Source of the DNA: Blautia hansenii
GTDB lineage: Bacteria > Bacillota > Clostridia > Lachnospirales > Lachnospiraceae
NCBI RefSeq assembly: GCF_013304445.1
Contig: NZ_JAAITA010000009.1
Coordinates: forward strand, 1 to 64,000
Length of the DNA: 64,000 nucleotides
Direction of reading: 5' to 3'
Shown: positions 25,412 through 35,100 of the stretch, one piece after another
Position numbering within the stretch: the first letter of the stretch is position 1
Layout of the letters: each line of letters begins with the position of its first letter
Notes under the pieces: generated by a model
What the model saw: only the letters and a program-made list of their open reading frames with translations
Database searches by the model: none
Told to the model about the DNA's origin: nothing
Program-made: the position numbers and the translations under genes

Positions 25412-25626
25412 GTACAAAAAAGAAAAAAATAATAAATTATTTTGTGTTTCAAAGATTCTGTATTGCAATTTCTTAAAAAAAGGTGTAGTATACTAAATAT
25501 CAATAAGTGGTTTTAAAAACTACATGATGAAATATAGATATCTATAAATGGTGTTAAGAACCAAAGTTTTGAATATACTAACATAAGAGAGCAGATTGAC
25601 AATTCAGAAGCAAAGGAGTGGAGAGT

Positions 25627-26313
25627 ATGAAAATCAGTACAGAACGCAGCAGAAAATTTAAAATTAAAGAACCGGGAAGTGCCATTACCCATTTTATAGG
25701 CTGTGTTATGGCCTTGCTGGCAGCGCTGCCGCTGCTTATAAAGGCGGCCAGAGAGCCGGATCATATTCATATGATTGCCATGAGTATTTTCATATTGAGT
25801 ATGATACTTTTGTATGCGGCCAGCACCATTTACCATACCGTAGATTCTACGGAGAAGGTGAACCGGAGGCTGCGGAAAATGGACCACATGATGATTTTTA
25901 TTTTGATTGCAGGAAGTTACACGCCGGTGTGTCTGATTGTTCTGCAGGGAAAAACAGGGATTATGCTCTGTGCAGCAGTGTGGACGGTTGCATTCATCGG
26001 AATTGTTGTTAAGGCTTGTTGGATTACCTGTCCGAAATGGTTTTCTTCTGTGATTTATATTGGTATGGGATGGCTGTGTGTATTTGCTTTTATTCCCATT
26101 GTACAGTCCCTTTCCCCGGCGGGATTCGGTTGGCTTTTGGCAGGGGGAATTATTTATACCGTGGGCGGAATTATCTATGCGCTGAAATTACCTTTGTTTA
26201 ATTCTAAACATAAAAATTTTGGTTCTCATGAAATTTTTCATTTATTTGTCATGGGCGGCAGCATTTGTCATTTTATTGTAATGTACTTCTTTGTAATGCC
26301 AATTCATGTGTAA
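25627..26313 (+). CDS. hemolysin III family membrane protein (YqfA/PAQR)
   Basis: 228 residues from ATG 25627, eight bases after AAAGGAG; GTG 25618 overlaps that site and is unlikely. Seven transmembrane segments with PAQR-type signatures: EPGSAITHFIGCVMAL, AASTIYHTVD, KMDHMMIFILIAGSYTP and the C-terminal SHEIFHLFVMGGSICHFIVM, whose His residues likely bind zinc. The physiological role is unclear, probably membrane homeostasis. Single gene. Confidence 0.92.
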   Translation: MKISTERSRKFKIKEPGSAITHFIGCVMALLAALPLLIKAAREPDHIHMIAMSIFILSMILLYAASTIYHTVDSTEKVNRRLRKMDHMMIFILIAGSYTPVCLIVLQGKTGIMLCAAVWTVAFIGIVVKACWITCPKWFSSVIYIGMGWLCVFAFIPIVQSLSPAGFGWLLAGGIIYTVGGIIYALKLPLFNSKHKNFGSHEIFHLFVMGGSICHFIVMYFFVMPIHV

Positions 26314-26334
26314 AACAAAATAAAAATGTGGATA

Positions 26335-26379
26335 ACAGGGCTTCTGAAAATACGAAATGTGGATTTTCGGAAGCTCTGT
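26335..26379. terminator. bidirectional terminator
   Basis: ACAGGGCTTCTGAAAAT pairs with ATTTTCGGAAGCTCTGT (one or two G:T pairs), followed by TTTCTATCTATTTT. It separates the convergent hemolysin III and AraC genes. Confidence 0.85.
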
Positions 26380-26385
26380 TTCTAT

Positions 26386-27195
26386 CTATTTTAAAAAGTT
26401 CTGGCGAAATTTGCGAGGTGAGATTCCCACCTGTTTTTTGAAATGATTACAAAAAGAGGGAGAATCTTTAAATCCGCAGGAAAATGCAATTTCTGTAATG
26501 GTATAGGAAGCAGAGGACAGCATTTGTGTGGCGATTCGTATGCGGTGCTGCATCAGGTACTGCTTGGGGGAAAGCTGTTCTTCTTCCATAAAAATCCTGT
26601 ATAAGTAAGTGCGGTCAATGCCCACATGGCGGGCAATATCAGAAATTTTGATATCATACGAATAGTTGTTTTCAATGTATTCCTGGGCTTTTTGAAAGTA
26701 TCGGTGTGTGAATTCCTCCCGTTTCCCGTCAACGGTATTTCGCATATGAGAAAGCAGAAGAAGCAGACTTCCTGTAAGCTGAAGCTGATTTCCGTGGGGA
26801 TTTTGGAAGGACTGCAGCAGAAAGGCCATAGCGTCACAAATCTGGGTTGTTTTTTCCGGGACACTGTTTAAAAAGACAAAGGAATGAGAAAAAACGGTCT
26901 GGCGCAGTGTCTGTTTACAGTTTTTTCCGTCAAAGCCCACCCAGGCATAGGTCCAGGGGTCTTCCTGGTCCGCTTCGTAATAGGTGGATTCCATGGGGGG
27001 AATCAGAAAAGCGTCGCCCTTGTGCAGGGAATAAGTCACACCGTTCTTTCGGTAAAAACCTTTGCCGTCTAAAACTACATGAAGCAGATAGTGAGGGCGG
27101 ACAGCAGGGCCAAAGGAATGACCGGGCTCGCAGTTTTCTTTTCCACAAAAATATACGGACAGATAAGCCTGTTCCGGGGGTATATCTTGTTCCAT
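26386..27195 (-). CDS. AraC family regulator of alpha-galactoside use
   Basis: 269 residues from ATG 27195 (AAAGGAG upstream). N-terminal cupin-like AraC_binding domain (HYLLHVVLDGKGFYRKNG, GDAFLIPP, EDPWTYAWVGFDG) and C-terminal double HTH (ISDIARHVGIDRTYLYRIFMEE; ITEIAFSCGFKDSPSFCNHFKK). It is divergent from the HAD/GH36/GH31 operon and is paralogous to the regulator at 53581, which sits in another GH36 locus, so it probably activates alpha-galactoside genes (MsmR/RafR type). Confidence 0.9.
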   Translation of the reverse strand: MEQDIPPEQAYLSVYFCGKENCEPGHSFGPAVRPHYLLHVVLDGKGFYRKNGVTYSLHKGDAFLIPPMESTYYEADQEDPWTYAWVGFDGKNCKQTLRQTVFSHSFVFLNSVPEKTTQICDAMAFLLQSFQNPHGNQLQLTGSLLLLLSHMRNTVDGKREEFTHRYFQKAQEYIENNYSYDIKISDIARHVGIDRTYLYRIFMEEEQLSPKQYLMQHRIRIATQMLSSASYTITEIAFSCGFKDSPSFCNHFKKQVGISPRKFRQNFLK

Positions 27196-27314
27196 TTTTG
27201 ACTCCTTTATGCAACAAATCAACAATTTTTAGATACAAAATCACATAGCAACATTTTCTATGAAATTATATAATAAACAGGAGAGAACAGCAATGACAGA
27301 ATTCCGTTTGCACA

Positions 27315-27344
27315 TTGACGGTGTTTTTAAAAGAGGACTATAAT
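27315..27344 (+). promoter_or_regulatory. promoter of the HAD-GH36-GH31 operon
   Basis: TTGACG (27315-27320), 18-base spacer, TATAAT (27339-27344), 33 bases before the ATG. Confidence 0.75.
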
Positions 27345-27376
27345 GAAAGCAGAAAACACGAAAAGGAGAAAAGCAG

Positions 27377-28171
27377 ATGGATACAAAAATGTTGTTTTTT
27401 GATATAGACGGGACACTTATAACAGAAGAAGACGGAAAAATGCCGGACAGTACAAGAGAAGCACTGCATCTGGCACATAAGAGAGGTCATCTTCTGTTTA
27501 TCAACACAGGAAGGACAAAAAAGAGTCTCCCTAAGGAATTGCTGAATATGGGGTTTGACGGATATATCTGTGGCTGCGGAACCCATATTTTTCTCCGGGG
27601 AGAGGAACTTTTGGCAGCCAGACTTTCCAATTCGCTTTGTAAAGAAGTGGCGAAGGAAGTGCGAAGCCATCATGTGCCGGTTTTTTATGAGGCTTCTGAT
27701 GCCATTTATATGGACAGGGAAATGCCTGAACTGGAAAAATGGGAGGAAGTGGCGCGAAGCACTTTCCAGATAGAAGGAAGAGATATTGGGGAAGTGTTGG
27801 CAAGCGACAGTCTGGTGTACGATAAGCTGCTGATTATCCTGAAAGAAAAGGAGACCCGGCAGGCCCTTCTGGAATATTTGTCCCGGCATTTTGTCTGCAT
27901 AGACAGGCTTCATCATATGTATGAAGTGGTGCAGAAAGATTATTCAAAGGCAACAGGAATTCAGTTTATCTGTGATTATCTGGGCGGGAAAAAGGAAAAC
28001 TGTTATGTGTTCGGAGACAGTGAAAACGACAGGGCTATGCTGGAGGCTGTGCCAAACAGTGTGGCTATGGGAAACGCCGAACAGGCAGTAAAAGACATCT
28101 GTTCTTATGTAACAACACCCATCAGGGAAGATGGAATCTACAGGGCAATGAAACATTTTGACCTGATTTAA
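27377..28171 (+). CDS. Cof-type HAD sugar-phosphate phosphatase
   Basis: 264 residues. HAD motifs: FFDIDGTLI (nucleophile and acid/base Asp), INTGRTKKSLP, the lysine region SKATGIQFICDYL and GDSENDRAML. The Cof/IIB cap subclass acts on small phosphorylated metabolites, often hexose phosphates. It is first in an operon with an alpha-galactosidase 14 bases downstream, so clearing sugar-phosphate overflow is a reasonable guess. Confidence 0.88.
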   Translation: MDTKMLFFDIDGTLITEEDGKMPDSTREALHLAHKRGHLLFINTGRTKKSLPKELLNMGFDGYICGCGTHIFLRGEELLAARLSNSLCKEVAKEVRSHHVPVFYEASDAIYMDREMPELEKWEEVARSTFQIEGRDIGEVLASDSLVYDKLLIILKEKETRQALLEYLSRHFVCIDRLHHMYEVVQKDYSKATGIQFICDYLGGKKENCYVFGDSENDRAMLEAVPNSVAMGNAEQAVKDICSYVTTPIREDGIYRAMKHFDLI

Positions 28172-28185
28172 AAGGAGGCAGAAAA

Positions 28186-30369
28186 ATGGCAATCAGTTGT
28201 AATAATCAGATATTTTCTCTTCACACCAAACATTCTACTTATCAGATGAAGGTAGACAGAGATTTTCTTATTCATACATATTATGGACCTTATGTGGGGG
28301 ATTCGGATATGTCTTACCTGGCCAGATGTATTGACAGGGGATTTTCCGGAAATCCCGATGGAATTACGGATAAGGGATATTCGTTGGATACGCAGCTTTT
28401 GGAATATCCTTCTTACGGAACCGGAGATTTCAGAAATGACTGTCTACGGGTGGCTTATGCAGACGGCAGTCAGGTGACGGATTTAAAATATGTTTCCCAT
28501 GAGATAAAAGAAGGGAAGTATGAGCTGGAAGGACTGCCTGCCATGTACCAGGGAGAAGAGAATGTGCAGACGTTGGAAGTGGTGCTGCAGGACGTATACA
28601 AAAAACTGGAAGTGATTTTGTATTACGGTGTGTTTGAAAACCTGGATGTGATTACAAGAGCCTGCAAAATTGTGAATAAAGGCGAGGATAAGGTAAATCT
28701 TTTGAGAGCTTACTCTATGTGCCTGGATTTTAACAACAAAGATATGGATTTTGTACATTTCTATGGACGACACGCTATGGAAAGAATTATGGAGCGGATA
28801 CCTCTTCATCATGGCATTCAGAGTGTGGGCAGCAGAAGGGGATTTTCCAGTCATCAGCACAATCCTTTTGTGGTATTATGTGCGCATGATGCGGGGGAAG
28901 ACCATGGAAACTGTTACGGCGCTTCTTTTGTATACAGCGGAAACTTTGCGGCAGAGGCAGAGGTAACACAGGCAGACTGTACCCGTATGACGATGGGAAT
29001 CCATGACGCGCAGTTTCAGTTTGAACTTCAGCCTCAGGAATCCTTTACTGCACCGGAGGTTATGCTTAGTTTTTCTTCAGAAGGACTTGGAACACTGTCC
29101 CGGAATTATCATAAAGCTATTCGTTACCATATATGCAGAGGAAAATATAAGACAGCACGCCGTCCGATTCTGATTAACAACTGGGAAGCTACTTATTTCA
29201 ACTTTAATACAGAAAAACTCCTGGATATTGCCAGAGAAGCAAAAAAACTGGGCATTGAAATGCTGGTTATGGATGACGGCTGGTTTGGCAAGAGAGAGGA
29301 TGACATCAGCGGACTGGGGGACTGGTTTGTCAATGAAAAGAAACTGGGAGGAAAGCTGAAAGACCTGGTAGACGGAGTAAATGAAATCGGATTGAAATTC
29401 GGTATCTGGTTTGAGCCGGAAATGATTTCCGAGGACAGTGATTTATACCGGGCACATCCGGACTGGGCTTTGAAGATTCCGGGAAGAGCCCCAACCAGAG
29501 GAAGACAGCAGCTTGTTCTGGATTTTTCAAGGGAAGATGTGAGAACTTATATCTTTGACAGAATGTGTGAAATTCTGGAAAGCTCTAATATTGAGTATGT
29601 AAAATGGGATGCAAACCGACATTTGACAGACGTATGGTCTGCGCTTTTGCCTGCAGAACGTCAGGGAGAAGTGTTCCACCGCTTTATCCTGGGTCTGTAT
29701 GATTTTCTGGAAAAAATTACACAGAGATTTCCCAATGTGCTGTTTGAAGGCTGCAGTGGCGGAGGCGGAAGATTCGATGCGGGTATGATGTATTATCATC
29801 CGCAGATTTGGTGCAGTGATGATACGGATGCAGTGGAACGTCTGGAAATACAGTATGGTACTTCTTTTGCGTATCCGGTTTCCACCATGGGCGCTCATGT
29901 GTCGGTATGCCCGAACCATCAGACAGGACGCAGTGTGTCCATGAAAACCAGGGGAGTGGTGGCTATGTCAGGAACCTTTGGTTATGAACTGGATATCACA
30001 AAGCTGTCAGAAGAAGATAAACAGACAGTGAAAGAACAGATTGAAGCATTTAAAAAATATTATGACCTGATTCAGAATGGAGATTATTATCGTCTTACAG
30101 ATGACGGCAGGAAATCACCGTTTGTGGCATGGGAATTCGTTTCAGCAGATAAAAAGGAAGCTTTGCTGAATGTGGTAGTGCTTAGAACAAAGGCAAATCC
30201 TATACTGCATACGGTATATGCAAGAGGTTTGGAAGCAGACATGATGTATCAGGTTGAGGGAAGTCAGGAGAAATTCTCAGGCGCAGCACTGATGAATGGA
30301 GGTTATCCGATTCCGGTTATGGGCGATGATTATCAGGCTGTACAAATCCATCTGTTGGTGTGTGAATAG
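28186..30369 (+). CDS. GH36 alpha-galactosidase (first of two)
   Basis: 727 residues, no signal peptide. Typical GH36 layout: N-terminal beta-supersandwich, TIM barrel (INNWEATYFNFN, MDDGWFGKR, GIWFEPEMISEDSDLYRAHPDW) and C-terminal beta domain. Catalytic nucleophile D475 in KWDANR and acid/base D545 in CSDDTD, 70 residues apart as in characterised enzymes of the family. It removes galactose from melibiose, raffinose or stachyose in the cytoplasm. The stop overlaps the ribosome site of the GH31 gene. Confidence 0.94.
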   Translation: MAISCNNQIFSLHTKHSTYQMKVDRDFLIHTYYGPYVGDSDMSYLARCIDRGFSGNPDGITDKGYSLDTQLLEYPSYGTGDFRNDCLRVAYADGSQVTDLKYVSHEIKEGKYELEGLPAMYQGEENVQTLEVVLQDVYKKLEVILYYGVFENLDVITRACKIVNKGEDKVNLLRAYSMCLDFNNKDMDFVHFYGRHAMERIMERIPLHHGIQSVGSRRGFSSHQHNPFVVLCAHDAGEDHGNCYGASFVYSGNFAAEAEVTQADCTRMTMGIHDAQFQFELQPQESFTAPEVMLSFSSEGLGTLSRNYHKAIRYHICRGKYKTARRPILINNWEATYFNFNTEKLLDIAREAKKLGIEMLVMDDGWFGKREDDISGLGDWFVNEKKLGGKLKDLVDGVNEIGLKFGIWFEPEMISEDSDLYRAHPDWALKIPGRAPTRGRQQLVLDFSREDVRTYIFDRMCEILESSNIEYVKWDANRHLTDVWSALLPAERQGEVFHRFILGLYDFLEKITQRFPNVLFEGCSGGGGRFDAGMMYYHPQIWCSDDTDAVERLEIQYGTSFAYPVSTMGAHVSVCPNHQTGRSVSMKTRGVVAMSGTFGYELDITKLSEEDKQTVKEQIEAFKKYYDLIQNGDYYRLTDDGRKSPFVAWEFVSADKKEALLNVVVLRTKANPILHTVYARGLEADMMYQVEGSQEKFSGAALMNGGYPIPVMGDDYQAVQIHLLVCE

Positions 30370-30379
30370 GAGCGTCCGT

Positions 30380-31897
30380 ATGCAGGCAAAGTTTTTGGAA
30401 AATGAATTTTGGTATGGCGGTGCAGTGTATGAAAGCTATAAACAACCGATTGGAGAGGAAGATTCCGTGGAATGGGATTTCAGAGAAAATCCCACAGCCA
30501 ATCAGATAATGCCGCTGTTTCTTTCCACAAAGGGAAGATATATATGGAGTGAGAAAGGCTTTCAAATTCAGTTTCACAAAGGAATGATTCAAGCAGAAGG
30601 GGACTGTGAAATCCTTTTAAAGGAGGGATATGATTCTTTAAGAGGGGCGTATCTGGAAGCTATGAAACAGCATTTTCCTTTTCATGAAATCCGGCTTTCT
30701 AAAAGATTCTTTGAAGCTCCTGTTTACAACACCTGGATAGAAATGACTTTTTATCAGGAGCAGAACAGGATTCTGGAGTATGCCAGAGGAATTTTGGAGC
30801 ATGGGCTGCCGACGGGAATTTTAATGATTGATGACGGCTGGTCCCCTTATTACGGAAAGTGGCAGTTTCGGAAAGATAATTTTCCGGAAGCCAGGAAGAT
30901 GATAGAAGAGCTTCATAAAATGGGCTTTCAGGTCATGGTCTGGATTTGTCCTTTTATTACTCCTGATACCGTAGAATACCGGGAGACCAGAGATAAGCAT
31001 TTGTTAATAGAGACACCGGAAGGCAAGCCAAGAATTCTGGAATGGTGGAATGGCTATTCGGCAGCACTGGATTTAACCAATCCCAAAGCGCTGGAGTGGC
31101 TGAAAGGACAGTTGGATGTCCTGCAGGAGATGGGAATTGATGGTTTTAAGTTCGATGCAGGAGACTCTTATTACTATACAGAGGGAGACCGGCTTTATAA
31201 AAAAGCAAATACAGATGAACTTTCAAGGTTGTGGGCGGCTTTCGGAGAGCAGTATGCCTTTAATGAACTTCGGGTTTGCTTTAAGACGGGGGGATATTCT
31301 CTTATGCAGCGGCTGTGTGATAAACATCATACCTGGGATGAGCGTGGTATAGGCGGTTTAATGCCTGGTATGCTGCTTCAGGGACTTACCGGCCATCCTT
31401 TTGGCAGTCCGGACATGATTGGCGGCGGCGAATATCTCAGTTTTCAGGAAAACAGCGGGGAATGTTTTGACGCGGAATTGTTTGTCAGATATTGCGAAAT
31501 TGCTGCGCTGATGCCGGTCATGCAGTTTTCTGCGGCACCGTGGAGATTGTTGGGGAAAGAAGATTATGAAAAGGTACTGGCAGCCATGAAGGTACGGGAG
31601 AAATATCTGCCTGTTCTTTTAGAAACTGTTCAGTATGCTTATGAAACAGGAGAGCCTGTAGTGCGTCATATGGAATATGTATTTCCGGGACAGGGCATGG
31701 AAAAGACCATGAATCAGTTTATGATAGGGGATAAATTGTTGGTGGCTCCGGTGATGCAAAAAGGAGTGACGTCCCGAATGGTGCAGCTTCCGCGGGGAAT
31801 GTGGAAACTGGAGGACAGAATTCTGGAAAGTAATGGGGAAGAATGGAGTTTGAATAGTGAAAAGGGTTTGTTAGTTCTGGAAAAGATAGAAAAATAA
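30380..31897 (+). CDS. compact GH31 glycosidase
   Basis: 505 residues from ATG 30380 (AGGAG overlaps the upstream stop). GH31 core: ILMIDDGWSPYYGKW, MVWICPFITPD, GFKFDAGD with nucleophile D259, and GSPDMIGGGEY, where D345 is the probable acid/base. It is shorter than classic alpha-glucosidases, lacking most of their extra beta domains. No signal peptide. Cotranscribed with GH36, so it may remove the glucose or other alpha-linked unit left after galactose release. The exact specificity is unknown. Confidence 0.85.
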   Translation: MQAKFLENEFWYGGAVYESYKQPIGEEDSVEWDFRENPTANQIMPLFLSTKGRYIWSEKGFQIQFHKGMIQAEGDCEILLKEGYDSLRGAYLEAMKQHFPFHEIRLSKRFFEAPVYNTWIEMTFYQEQNRILEYARGILEHGLPTGILMIDDGWSPYYGKWQFRKDNFPEARKMIEELHKMGFQVMVWICPFITPDTVEYRETRDKHLLIETPEGKPRILEWWNGYSAALDLTNPKALEWLKGQLDVLQEMGIDGFKFDAGDSYYYTEGDRLYKKANTDELSRLWAAFGEQYAFNELRVCFKTGGYSLMQRLCDKHHTWDERGIGGLMPGMLLQGLTGHPFGSPDMIGGGEYLSFQENSGECFDAELFVRYCEIAALMPVMQFSAAPWRLLGKEDYEKVLAAMKVREKYLPVLLETVQYAYETGEPVVRHMEYVFPGQGMEKTMNQFMIGDKLLVAPVMQKGVTSRMVQLPRGMWKLEDRILESNGEEWSLNSEKGLLVLEKIEK

Positions 31898-31910
31898 AAG
31901 AATAGAAGAC

Positions 31911-31952
31911 GCGGGATATCCGGAAATGATTGCCGGATATCCCGCATTTTTT
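31911..31952 (+). terminator. terminator of the GH36-GH31 operon
   Basis: Perfect stem GCGGGATATCCGG/CCGGATATCCCGC, then ATTTTTT. Confidence 0.92.
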
Positions 31953-32068
31953 ATCCGGGTAGTTCTGCGATTATAGTAATAGAACGGCAAAGTGGTGAAA
32001 GAAATAACAAAAAGATATAAAAACAATACAAAATAACATGTGAGAAAGAAAAGGTATATGTTAATGTG

Positions 32069-32074
32069 TATACT
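32069..32074 (+). promoter_or_regulatory. extended -10 upstream of the GH16 gene
   Basis: TGTGTATACT forms an extended -10 (TATACT 32069-32074) without a clear -35. It lies 66 bases before the start codon. Confidence 0.45.
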
Positions 32075-32139
32075 ATCTAGAAGAAAATCACAGTTTGTTT
32101 GTGGTTAACGGCGAAAAAGAAAAAGAGAGGAGCAATTTT

Positions 32140-35100
32140 ATGAGCAAGAAAGCAAAATTAACCAAAAAACTTGCTATGTTTTTGGTATTGGTGCTTTGCC
32201 TTGGGGACATGTTTCCTGTTACGGTAAAAGCAGAAACAGAAACAAGAAATGTTATGGAAGGGCTTGAGCCCAAAACAAATGCGGGGGAAATCATAAATCC
32301 TCTTGCAGCTACAGATGGCAACAAATCGGGAAGCAATGAGGACGGCAATAATACGAAAATTGTTGCTGGAGAAGAGAGGCCGGATACTGAAGATAATGGG
32401 TATTCTCAGTGGCAGCCGGTATATCTGCAATACGATTTTGGGGAAATTTATGAACTTAAAGAAATTTCCCTGTATCGTAACACTTATGATAATGCAATAT
32501 CAACTTTTAAAGAAGTAAAAGTAGAAATTGCATCCAATGAAGAATTTACAGACAGTTATGTCGTATATAAAACAGCAGATGTTGAGGAAAGTGTAGATAC
32601 AAAAGGACAGGCTCAGACGGTGGTGTTGCCTGCAGGAACAGAGGGAAGATATCTGCGAGTATGGGGAAAAGGCCATTATATACAGAACACGAACAGTGAC
32701 TGGAAGGGATACAGTAATGGTGTGTTGTTTAATGAGATTGAGGTAAGCGCTGTTGTGCCGATGACAGAGCCGGAACCGGAACCAGAACCGGGAGAGGAAC
32801 TGGTAGATGCAAATATTATGTTAGGATTACAGCCAACTACAAACAGTACACATAAAATTGTCGTGGGGGGACCTACGGTACCGCAGGTACTGATACAGAA
32901 CCCATCCAGTGCCACAGATGGTATGAAAGCGGGCAGTGATGATGATTCTAATAATACAAAAATTATTGCGGGTACAGAAGCCGGAGGAAATGATAATGGT
33001 TATTCAGGATGGGATTCTGTGTATTTGCAGTATGATTTTGGAAAAGAGCGAGATGTAAAAAAGATAGATTTATATCGAAACACCTATCCGGCAGCAGTGT
33101 CTACATTTAAAAATGTAAAAGTAGAGTTGGCTTCTACAGCGGATTTTTCAGATAGTGTAGTTGTTTATGAGGAAAACGATTATGAAGAAATGGCATCTCA
33201 TAAAGGGGCTCCGCAGTCTATCGTTCTGGAAAGTCCGGTAAAGGCACAATATATTCGTATCTGGGGAAAAGGTCATTATATTCAAAATACGAACAGTTCC
33301 TGGAAAGGATATAGCAATGGTATTTTGTTTAATGAAATCGAGGTCATTGCTTCTATTCCAAAATCTGAACTTCCGACACCACCGCCGGAGGAAGAAGCGA
33401 AAAACATTGCAGCTGGAAAAATTCCGTATGTTCGAGGGCTGACACCAACAAATATCGAAGCTATTACAGATGGACAGGTAGATAAAAATTATGCAGTTCA
33501 TAATAGCCTTGGAAACCGGTGGCTGCAATTTGAATATAGAAACAGCTATTTTATGAAAGAAATTAAGTTTAAACTGGAAGAGGGAAGTTATCAATCTGTA
33601 AAAGTGTCTGTTTCTTCATCACCAACGAATGAAGGAGAAGTGGTATTTTATAAAGAAAATTGGACTCAAAGTCCGGATATGACAGTGATAGATTTAGGCG
33701 AAGGAAAACTGGGAAAATATGTCCGATTTACAGTAAATAAGGACAGCAGCAGTCCTGCAAAATATTCAGAAATTGAAATCTGGGCAACAGGAAAAAATTT
33801 TGATGAATCTAAACCGGAATATGTAGAACCGGAATCTCAATATGATACGCTGGTTTGGTCCGATGAATTTAATGGAGATGTTGTGGATGAATCCAAATGG
33901 AATATTATTGACGGAATGGCAAACCATGGAGCTATCTATAACAGAAAAGCGGTAAGTATTAAAAAAGATGGAGAAAACAGTTATTTAGCAATTAATTCTA
34001 AAAATCATGAAACAACAGAGAAGTTAATTAAAGCAGTAGGGTGGGATCAATATCAAGATCAGACGTTAAAAAATCATGTTACCTGGTCTTCCGGACGTAT
34101 TGAATCAAAAAATAAGTTCTCTTTCCAGTTTGGGCGTATGGCCGTTCGTGCGAAACCCAACGATTCTCAAGGTATTTGGCCGGCCATTTGGATGCTTTCC
34201 CAGGATGAAACAGGACATGACGAAATCGATGTTCTGGAATATCTTGGACAGGATGCATGGGATGCGTGGACTACGAATCACTTTGGCATTTTAGATAAAG
34301 ATAAAGGCTCAGATGGTATTTCGACAAAGAATTATGAAGCATGGTGTCAGGATTTTCATGTTTTTGAAGTAGAGTGGAGTCCGGAAATTATTAAATTCTT
34401 TATAGATGGCAAACAGGTACACAGCACTACAACTGCAAAGAGTGACGGGCGTGATGGAATGCATACTCGTCCGATGTTTGCAATTCTGGAAACGCAGGTA
34501 GGAGATGGATGGGTTGGATCTGTAGATTATACGAAGCAGGAAACAAAACAGGACAGTGATTATCTGGTAGACTGGGTAAGAGTATATCAGACAGCAGATC
34601 AGCCGGTTGTACGTTTTGATGACCTGGAAAGTATTGTTGACGGAAAAAATACAGATTATTATATTGCACCGGAATTTTATACAGACGGCTTAGAGGAGTT
34701 ATCTGACGGTAAAGAAACTTATGAAAATAAAGATAACTTTTACTATGGAGGCCAGCCGAGGTATGAAGATAGCCGGGTTATTGTAAAACAAGGAGCAAAA
34801 GAGCAGTTTTTGGTTTATCATATACCGGAGGTGAAAGATGTACATCTGACCGCTTATTATCAGACAATAAAGGGTGTGAAATTCCCGTCTTCTGTTGGCG
34901 ACCTTAAAGGAAAATCTATGCGTTCCTCTTTAAGGGAGGGTAGTGAAGTGGACTTTAAGATTTACACCTCTGCTGACGGAAATGAGTGGACCGAATTTGG
35001 GAATGTTAAGATAGTAGATAATTTTCCAGAGCCAAATCCTTCTTATGCAAGGCATACTTTTGATGCTTACGGACTTCCGGAGGGAACAAATTATGTGAAA

